DNA from: Rhyacichthys aspro
Lineage: Eukaryota; Chordata; Actinopteri; Gobiiformes; Rhyacichthyidae
Direction of reading: 5' to 3'
Length of the DNA: 64,000 bases
NCBI GenBank assembly: GCA_036850595.1
Contig: CM072156.1
Span: forward strand, 6,689,441-6,753,440
Shown here in pieces: positions 1 through 9,575 of this stretch (its first letter is position 1; each line of letters opens with the position of its first letter). Position numbers and translations under genes: made by a program. The notes beneath the pieces were generated by a model that saw only the letters and a program-made list of their open reading frames with translations, did no database searches and was not told where the DNA came from.

Positions 1-447
1 CGACGCATAACCTCGCAGTAATAATACTGAAGACAAGTGCACAGAATTACAAGCATGGGTTGTCAAATGGCTAATTAACGCGAGCCAAATTGACTTCAAG
101 CTGGTAGCAGGCATGCAACAACTACAACAAGCGTTGAAGTCACACTTCAGAAATAAAGAGAAAACAAACTGTCAGTGACCCCGTGTCATATTTTATTTGG
201 CGTGCACAATCAAGTTATCCTTTATTCGTACAAGCAGAGAGGCCTCGCCGCTAACCACACTGCACAACGTTACGCTAGGCCCAACTACCGCTCACAAACA
301 CGTAGTAGTTTTGGACCATTATCAGGGATGTCATCTCTTACAACTGCTACTGGTAGATACATTGATGCACAGGTCACACATGGTCATTACAAACCTCCGC
401 ATTGCTGAGTTAAATATTCGTTAATTTTCTGTATTAATTTCACTGAC
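1..447 (-). other. atxn2: atxn2 intron 1 (partial)
   Basis: This lies downstream of the atxn2 exon 1 donor on the minus strand and runs off the left edge. Short open frames here (for example 175-408) overlap each other in different frames and match no family I know. I see no further exon or named repeat. Confidence 0.6.
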
Positions 448-557
448 CTGCCCAGACTCTGTCTTCCCCCGCCGCTTCCTCCGGCTCCAGAGGCGGTGGT
501 ACCAGCCCCGCTGCCACCGCCGGGCTTACTGCGATTTCCACCGGCCTTCATTGACAT
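448..557 (-). CDS. atxn2: Ataxin-2, first coding exon (partial gene)
   Basis: Ataxin-2 is a cytoplasmic RNA-binding protein (Lsm, LsmAD and PAM2 domains) acting in stress granules, translation and mRNA stability. Only its N-terminus is here. The minus strand reads MSMKAGGNRSKPGGG, then a Gly/Ser/Ala-rich linker, then GGGRQSLGR, and stops at a GTCAGT donor after base 448 in phase 2. This lines up with the end of human exon 1, where the polyQ is followed by a Pro/Ser/Ala linker and GRPGLGRGRNS. There is no glutamine run: the position of the human CAG repeat is taken by a glycine-rich segment. The ATG at 557 has a good context (A at -3). A second in-frame ATG lies at 551. An out-of-frame ATG at 568 opens a short overlapping uORF. 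The rest of the gene lies beyond the left edge. The neighbour mapkapk5 supports the call, since both map to human 12q24. Without the Lsm exons the identity rests on this N-terminus and synteny. Confidence 0.82.
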
Positions 558-568
558 GGTGATCCCAT
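550..568 (-). promoter_or_regulatory. Overlapping upstream ORF in the atxn2 leader
   Basis: On the minus strand an ATG at 568-566 lies 11 nt upstream of the atxn2 start in another frame. It reads six codons (MGSPCQ) and ends at a TGA that overlaps the second atxn2 ATG. Its context is weak (T at -3, G at +4). It would be translated only if transcription starts upstream of 568, which the sequence does not show. Confidence 0.5.
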
Positions 569-2837
569 AAAAGAAACCGTGTTAAATAACCAGCTTCACA
601 CCGCAATTTCTCCACAATAAGAAGACGTAAAGTTATGTGACAGCCTGCTAGTGTTTGCGATCTCAAGATCTGACTTGCTAGTAAGCTAATGTCAACGTGC
701 CTCTTGAGGAAGATGCTATGCTAATAAGCTAGCTGGCTAACAGTTGCTAGCCAAAATTAGCAATCTGTACAATTCCTATTAAAACAGAAAAATATATGAT
801 TAAAAAAAGACAACACGCGCAAATCTCTCATCCGAAATAAACGTGGGTTTTAAACCTCTTGTCAATTTGTCATGTAAAGCTAACAAAAAAATCTATATAA
901 TATCTAATTGGGTTTATAGCTATCTCGGGCTCTTTCCGTTGCTAACAGCGAAAAGACCAAAACAGTCTGAAAGGGACAAAAAACAGCGGAGGGATATATG
1001 ACAGTCGTAAGGCACACAACACGAACCCAAGAATTAGATGACCGCATTTCTGTCAGAAGCTGGCACACTAAAAATAATAACTATGATCATATTACACATA
1101 GAGCACAAAATAAATACACAAACACTTTTATTTTAGAGGTTTACACCCAGACCATGGCACTATTTTCAGGAAGTCGCTGAGTCCTCCACTGCTGTTTTCT
1201 GGCATCCACGTGAGCCGGTGAATACAGACCAGAGGTTCAGGCACTGTCAGTTTTACTCTGTATGTTAAAATAAATGTGTTGTTTAAATTTGGGATGTTTT
1301 AGTTCATGTGCGACAAAAAAAGGAATAGCTACATAATGCTGAAACAAAAATCTTCATTGCGAACTATTGCTTCATAGTAGAATAAAGATTAAAAAAAAAA
1401 AAACATTATAATAATTACAGTAACAGTTACAGTAAAGTTACTGTATCCATGTCAAATGATTCAGCTCAAGCTTCAACAAATTAAAAACAGCGAACATAAT
1501 AACCCAAATATTATATTGTCCACTTGCCACATTTGCATTATTATTATGTTGTCATTCTGTAATTTATGAAGAAAGAAAAGCCTAACGAAGAAAGATTTCC
1601 GGCTTTTCTATTTCCAATAAAAAGCACTCTATAAACTGTGACGAGAATGACATTGTGATTACTGTGAAAAGAACTGTAGTAGAAAAGTATTTAATATTAT
1701 CCTTCACGTTCAACCGTTTTCAGACCCAAAACAAAGTAACTGACTGCATCGAGGGCCGCATTGGGTGGGTCCTTAGATGGACCCATTCGACTGTCCGTTT
1801 TATTTATTTGTTAATATGTTTATTAATGTTTAAGAAATACATGGTTATTTGCAGGTAACGTCACGCTGTTAGGTCCTATAGCTTTGTGTCAAGACAAAGT
1901 TAAAGGTTTGATTCATAATAGTGAATTTTTAAAAAGCATGTTACAATTCTCAACAGGCGATCTATGCGGTCCACTATGACGTAATGCCGAGTCTGGCTCC
2001 GTACTCCCCTGACAAGCTTTGGGATTAGCAATGTAGCACAGTGATGTGGTGTGTTTATCTCCTCGACCACCTTTGAAAACAGTCTCCTTTGCTCCTTTAG
2101 TCACGGATAGTAATGTTCAGTTTTGAACGAATAATAACGTTGTTTTTCAAGGGGCCGTAATTGTTGTTTAGTGTGAGTCGTGCCGGGAGACAAAGTTGCT
2201 AATTGCGTTAGCTCGGAAGCGTTAGCCAAGTCGAGTTGACATAAAAGGCTGCTCTCCGTTTCTGCTTATGGGAACACGATGTGCCCCTTGTAACCGTCCA
2301 GCGTCTTTCTCGCCGTGTAATTCCCAACTCTAATATTGGTATAATTATGACAATGCCGTTGGTTTATCGTATGCCTTCATTTGTAAGCTTCAGCCTTGGC
2401 CAATGATGGAGTGACAGCGGCGTTCTTGCTGCTAATGAGACAGCTAAAGGGAATTTAGCAAGTCTCTAGTGTCTCCTCAACTGCACTCGGCTAAAAATAC
2501 ATCGTGTCCTATGCTCAGCGCCTCCCCAAAACCGGTGTGCTAGTCCACACGTTGTCTTTTCTTTTGCACTGTATAGGAACCTGGCCCTCTACATGGTCAC
2601 TACAGTGAGTTCAAGACCACTAGAAGAGCGAGTCGGACCCCGAGGTTGTGAGCCGAGTTGGACTTATAAACCACACTGCACCATCTGGGAGACTTCGGCT
2701 CGACTTCTTGGTGTCAACTCCACTCAAATGTTTAGATTTGCAATACCTAAACTTTGTTAAGGTCAGACGTAAAGCGTTGTTTTCGGTAGCAACTCTCCAA
2801 GATACACGAAACGGAGTCATCTGTCCAGCTGCAGACC
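558..2837. promoter_or_regulatory. Divergent intergenic region between atxn2 and mapkapk5
   Basis: About 2.3 kb separates two start codons facing away from each other, so it must hold both promoters and both 5' leaders. It contains clusters of GCTA/TAGC words (about 680-760 and 2195-2230). No clear TATA box or GC box was found. The small ORFs (998-1180, 1655-1858, 2648-2851) look accidental. The last of these overlaps the mapkapk5 start in another frame. Confidence 0.55.
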
Positions 2838-5800
2838 ATGTCGGAAGATAACAACGCAGACAAATTTATCAAGGTAAGTCTAGTCCATGTTGTATGTACT
2901 CTGTATACTATTTAGAATTTACAATTTCTTGCAATCTGAATTTTACACAATGGCATATACTTTTTATATGAGAATTGATCAGAAAAAGTGTTGCAGCTTG
3001 TTAATGTGTTTTGATGACTCGATTCTGAAAGAATAATGTTAACGTGAACCTTTTTGACCATGTGGCCATATAATTTATATCTATTGTGCTATTACTGATC
3101 ACCTATCTCCGCACAATTATTCGTTGCTTGGGCACCATGTCAGCCATAAACTGTAAAGTGAAATGGCCCTATACTTCGCACTTTAATTAATCATAATGTG
3201 CTTAATATTCATCATAAGGGTGACTGAATGTCAGGAACAAGGATTATGTTTTGTACAGTTTACCAAAGCTTTACTGTTTGGCAAATTTAACAAAAGTACA
3301 CCATTATGGTAAAGGGTTGATGGCTAAATATAGATTTATCTGAGAGTAGCTGTCCCCAATCAGTCAAGTGCTTTTTAATATTACAAAAAAGCAACAACTC
3401 ATTTACATAGTATAGTTTTACGTCATCCTTTTTAGGTGACATTTCAAACATGTTTTTAATAAATAGTTTGACCTTGCCCCATTTTCTCTGTGTTCTCCTT
3501 TTATGATCCACTGTCTACAGTAAGCTCAGGTAGATAATTTATGTGTATTTTACAAGCAGGGTTTCTTTTCAAGGGCTGTCTCGTCTAGGGATTAGCACTA
3601 ACATCAAAATAGAGAGTAGATAATAGATAAGATTACAGCTCTCGGTGCCGTGGGCTTGTGTCTTATTGTTACACAAATTTTGATATATTTATTTATTCTG
3701 CATATTCTAATGGAAAAATAGCTTATTAAATGCTTCATTGTACCAAACTCTACCTTAACATGTCCTGTTCTCTCACAGGAGACATCAATTCTTGAGGAGT
3801 ACAACATAAACTGGACCCAGAAGTTAGGAGCTGGTATCAGCGGACCTGTCAGGTGAGTTTATGTAAGAAAGAAACAATGAGGTAAAAAGTTACTCTTCAT
3901 GTTTTGTATGTACTCCACAAATAATCTTTGTCATAAATGCATTAATTAAAAGCATTATGTTTGCTGCTTGCACCACAAATCCACATATCCACATATCCAT
4001 GTATAATTATACATTAAATAGTGAAATACTGTCTGTCCAGCTCTGTTTATAAAGGCCATAAACCTAATCTTTTTCCCTATTATGATACATTATTGTGATA
4101 TATGAGCTATTGTGGTATTTCTTAAGGAAATTTTCCACTAAAATGGCAGCTCTTGTGGTATGAACTAGCGTCACTCATATCACAAGCATTTAGTAGTAGG
4201 GCAGATTTATCGTCATTGCAGTATAGACGGTCATAATATCAGAGAACAGCTTCATTCACCTTGACATTCACATGTTAAATGTCGACAGTATTTGACCAAT
4301 CAGAGTCTTTTATTACATAGGGGAGTGACAAAATAAAAACGTCATTAGGCACCAGTGTAGTCCTTAAGCTTTTGCTGTCCATTTTACTATCAAAATGTAT
4401 ATTCTGCATAGTTATTGCATATTCTTTTTTACTGTTACCATTTTGATATTGTGCAGCCCTAGTGTAAATGCTAAGCTGAAACTCTATGCATTCGATGGAC
4501 ATTGTTTGATTCCTGCCCTTCTGCAGAAGGTTCAGCGGTGACTCTTCCAACTCATGGCCTTTAGTCACTGTCATCTTCTGTGATGTCAGAGGCTTATTTG
4601 CCGCTGTTTAATGGATAAACCCTGTGGCTAATGTCAAGACCTTTCTACACTGTTCCTGTCTTCTGTCTGTTTGCTGTGGCTCGAGTTCAACACGAAAGTT
4701 CTGCATTATCCGTAACAGATTAACACGGCTGGTTTTTGTCATTCGACTGGACTTTATTATAGACTACTTGAGCTTCCAGAGTATTAAAGACTCGTTTGCT
4801 GTTGCAGTTCTTGGCACTTAGTCAGTCTGTTGTTGGTGCTGGCTTTGTTGCTCGCACACACACTCACTCACAAACACATGAACTGCGACTACTGCATCCT
4901 GGGCTTGGGTCCAGACCAAACCCTTTGTCCTTCACCAAAACTCATAGAGAAGTCCCTTTTTACACTGAATTCTAAAGTTATAACACTGTCTTTTAGCTGG
5001 TACTTTCTTTTTAGACCAAAAAGATGCTTGTGAATGCAGCAGGAAACAATGATAAAATCTCATCTCAGCACTTTCTCTGTGCACTCTCCCTGTATTCTTC
5101 TCCCAAGACATTTATTCTCTCATGCAGACTATAATATCATTATATGTAAATGCAGCACAAAACAGTGTGACTTTCATAGCATTGGAGCTTTTCTCATTCA
5201 ATTCAAGTTACCTGCTATCTTGTCTATCATTATCTTTTGTCTCAAACAGCTTGACTTGTTTGTTCTCAACACTCAAACTTTATTTATGACTCATCCTGTT
5301 TTCATTCAGCTACCTCTTACTCAGCCCTTCTCATTATTTCACTCCGATTCATGAGCTGGTTGCCTAATATGAATTCTGTGATGATGTTTGTCACCCTTTG
5401 CTCACCTCGCTCTTGCTCATACCTCATTCAGTCTGTGACTCAACCGGCCCCCCTCCCTGTTGCTCCAGCTCTGTGATTCATTAGGTCGCTCAGGCTTTCC
5501 AGTAAGTGAACTTTGGCCGAAGCAGAATGTTTCTTTCAGTAAAGCTCTGGCTCAAAGTTTGCAGAGTGAAGTGAATATTTTGCTTCTTAGAACTGTATTA
5601 GCATAGACCTCTAAGAGTGAACTGGCAAAAAACTCAACTGGTGTTGCCGTCGAGGTTTTAAGGGGTACTTGTAAAACTCAATTTTTTTTTTAATTTATAG
5701 ACAACCAAGCATTTAGAGCATAAAAACAAAAACATCTTGAGCCTCTATATCAAGTAGGGAAGGACAGGAAAAGAAATACCAAAGTGGAACAGACATGGTA

Positions 5801-8800
5801 CAATTACACAAATGAAACAGCACAGTATTCACAAAGAGGTACAATAGTCCTAATCAAAGAAGTCAGTCTAGGTGAAATGTCTGAGCCATGTACGCAACAT
5901 TTCAGATATTTACATTTACATATGCTCAAAAATGGATTATTAAGGACTTGTCTGTGGCTACATTTAGAACATAACATAATTGCATCCTTCAGTTTCTAGT
6001 TTTCCCATCTGTATCATTTACAAATCTATTGATTAACATTTGTCCTCCATAGGCTTGGCACTTTATTTAGGCCGAGTAGTGTTTGGTAACAGTATCCCCT
6101 GTTTATAAAAGAGCAGGTCTTTTTATCGATTGTGTGAAGCTCCAGTGACAATGGCTCATCCTGTTGTGTTTGTTGACTCCTGTTTTTTTTTTCTTTGATC
6201 AGAGTATGTGTGAAGAAGTCAACTCAGGAACGGCTGGCCCTGAAGATCCTCATTGATCGTCCCAAGGCCAGAAATGAGGTTAGAGGAAGCACTGTCCTGG
6301 CTTTGATTAATGCCTGTTGTCTTTGGTCATGTGTTGGTTCATTGTCCTTTCTGCCTGTTTGTGGTCCTTTTATAAATGGCTCCTCTGTCAACCCTTTTTG
6401 CAATCTCTGTTTTGTTCCCCTTAACATTGCCTTCCTGCAGTCACTCGCAGCCTCTTCATGTCATTAGCAGCCTTCTGTTTTGATCAAGCAGTGAGACACA
6501 CAGCCAAAACAAGTGGCACACACTTGATTCACACGAACAACAAAATTGCGAAAGCTGTGAATGTCAGAGGCTGACTGTCGACTCAAGACCAGTTTTTGTA
6601 TTCAGACTAATTAATAAAGACCTGCATATCTAGTTTTGCTTGATGTCTTTGGCAATGTCACATCTTCAGAGCGAACTAACCCTGCTTTGTGCTGAATAGT
6701 AGTCATTGGGGCACCAGCTGTGTCTATAAATGATTGAATCTGGCCTTATTAAATTATTCTAAGCACAAAGGACTGCCCTGGGAACTCATACTGTATTCAG
6801 TAACTTTGGTTTCACTCTACAGATTTTAAAATCAGAATTTTCTGACACAGTGATTACTGTTATCATGACAAGGGCTGGCCTCCTGTAGACAGCTTTTATT
6901 GTGTTGAATGTGTCTCAGCAGAGACTCATTTTTACAGTTTAACTGGAGACATACAATAATCAGACTAGAGTAGGGCCTATAGAGACATGTTATTAATAAT
7001 ATAGAATTAACACAAACAGCTGAAACTTCAAATGCACTGTTGATACATCATTTGAATTGCTATAACACTCATTAGGAAATGGTTCACTTCACAAGAGAAA
7101 TCTGCCGTAAGGTAACAAGAAAATAGACCCATACAAAACATAAAATAATATAAACTATGCTTTATATGTTTTTAAAAACTGACCGATATCCGTTTTCCAC
7201 GTGTCCTTCCTCCATTTGCTCTTCTTCATGTGTCTAATTGGCCGTGACTTCCTTCATTTTGTCCAAAAGTCCAAACTATTGGCAAATGTGCTTTTCCACT
7301 ACAAACAAACCGGACCTTGGTTCAGTTTGGTTCGGACCAAGACCACAGAGAAGCTGTTCGAACCACTGTCCGCTGGAGCTTTCACACCTGAAAATTTGAT
7401 TTGAACCAAATTGTAAAGTCTTAAATTCTGGACCAAACTGTGCAGATGTGAAAGCCCCCTATATTTCACTCTTGTAGGTTTGAAAGTGTGCAGACACCTT
7501 TTCACCTTCCAAAATCTACTGGTGTCTTTATTACTAATTGTGCCAAGTGAACATTGGCCGTCTTTCCATACTAATATTTTTCTTGATTTAAACTGTATAC
7601 TTGGCCTTCTTTCTCAGGTGCGCCTCCATATGATGTGTGCCAACCATCCCAACATTGTCCAAATTCTGGAGGTTTACGCCAACAGTGTCCAGTTCCCACA
7701 CGAGTCCAGCCCAAGGTAAAAACTGTTGTATATCAGAGCATTAGTCCAATATCACTTTCCAAACTGTTTCCTGTGACGTTCGACCCGTCTTTGTCGTCAC
7801 AGAGCTAGACTCCTCATCGTCATGGAGATGATGGAGGGGGGCGAGCTGTTCCACAGAATCAGTCAGCACAGACATTTTACTGAGAAGATGGCCAGTCAGG
7901 TCACGAAGCAGGTGAGTACACACAGCTTCATGTTGATGTTGAATGAGGAAATGAACCAAAACTTCAATCACAGCTGTTTTAAAAAAAGATGCTCTGAGAC
8001 ATAAACACACATAAGGCACGGTCTGATGTCTGTTTACTTCTGTAGATCAGTCAGGCCTTGGAGCACTGTCACTCTTTAAATATCGCACATCGAGACTTGA
8101 AGCCTGAAAACCTGCTCTTTAAGGACAACTCCCTTGTAAGTACGCTACAAAGTAAATATGGATCTAAATATTGTGGCTGGATCTCACCCACACAAAAGTA
8201 ATGAGACATTTAGACAATTAACCCTAATCTGTTCTTTTAAATAATGAAATAATATGCAAGGATTAGACATTTCTAATGTATACAAAGTGCACAGTCCCTC
8301 AGGGATTGTTTGTTGTGTACACACATCCTGTATTTACTGCTGACTCAGACTCAGATATACAACAACAAAACAAGTACAAACTGTTTTCAAAAGTGCATAA
8401 TCACATTCAAATAACACTTTGCATTTATCTGTCTTGGACAAATATTAATTTTAAGGTTTATAAAACCCACAGATCAGTGGTTTCTGTGGTATCTACCTAA
8501 ATGAATGTTATGAAATTAATTTTGTTTGCTGCTGCTTCTTTGAAATCACATTTTGAATCCCACCTCTTTTTAAGAGTGCAAATATTTAGTTGTATAGTAA
8601 AGTGTATTATAGAACAGTTACCAATAGTCATTTTGTAGTTATCAAAGATTCTCAAGTAACACCACAGAGAGCCACCCGTGGCACCCGTACCACAGTTTGT
8701 GAACCGCTGCCATAGAGAGAGGCTTAGTTCGAATAATTTCATACCACAAGTACCGGGAGAGGACAAACTGATCCGACAAAGTTCAACTGGAGCCAAGCGA

Positions 8801-9540
8801 GGACAGACTGAGCCCAGAGAGAACAAACTGAACTGAACATGACTAATAAAATATGTTCTTTATTGGGGGGTGCCCCTGGCAGCTCAGGTAGAGCACATGC
8901 CCAGCACACAGGAGACCCAGGCTCAAGCCCCGGTCGGGTCATTTGCCCAGTGTCATTCCCCACTCTCTCTCACCCTGTTTCCTCTCTAGCAACTGTTAAC
9001 TATCAATAAAGGACAAATAGCCTCCCCCCTCAAAAATCTTAACAAAAAGGTTATTTATTGATCTATTAAATATTAATTTTCTTTATTTATTAATTAAGTT
9101 ATAGTAAGCTGTCACATTATTTTTTCTGTATGGGACAGTTCCAACAACATCCTCACTGAGTTCTCAGGCAGTCATGATAAAACCTGACCTTTCCTCAAAT
9201 AAACAGTTTAGACAGTATAACCACATTTCTGTTGTTGGAAAAAAACATTTTTGCATCAAATCATGATTCTTTTAAAAGGAATGGTCCAGTGTGACTGCTT
9301 TTTTTCAGAAAGGAGGAGTATCTTCCTGGTATTTTCATTCACACAAACCAACACATTCATTTAGCTGCGTGGTAATATGATAGATTTACAGGTCCAGTTT
9401 TCATGCACCTTCGCTCTATCTTTTTAACAGGATGCTCCGGTGAAGTTGTGTGACTTTGGTTTTGCCAAAATAGATCAAGGAGACTTGATGACCCCTCAGT
9501 TCACTCCTTACTATGTAGCACCTCAGGTAAACTAGAGTCT

Positions 9541-9575
<35 letters not shown>

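Noticed and set aside
5034..5354. 106-codon plus-strand frame in mapkapk5 intron 2
   Set aside because: Low-complexity, hydrophobic translation of T-rich intron sequence with no splice context and no known family.
8497..8826. 109-codon minus-strand frame in mapkapk5 intron 6
   Set aside because: It crosses the short tandem repeat next to the SINE and has no protein family features.
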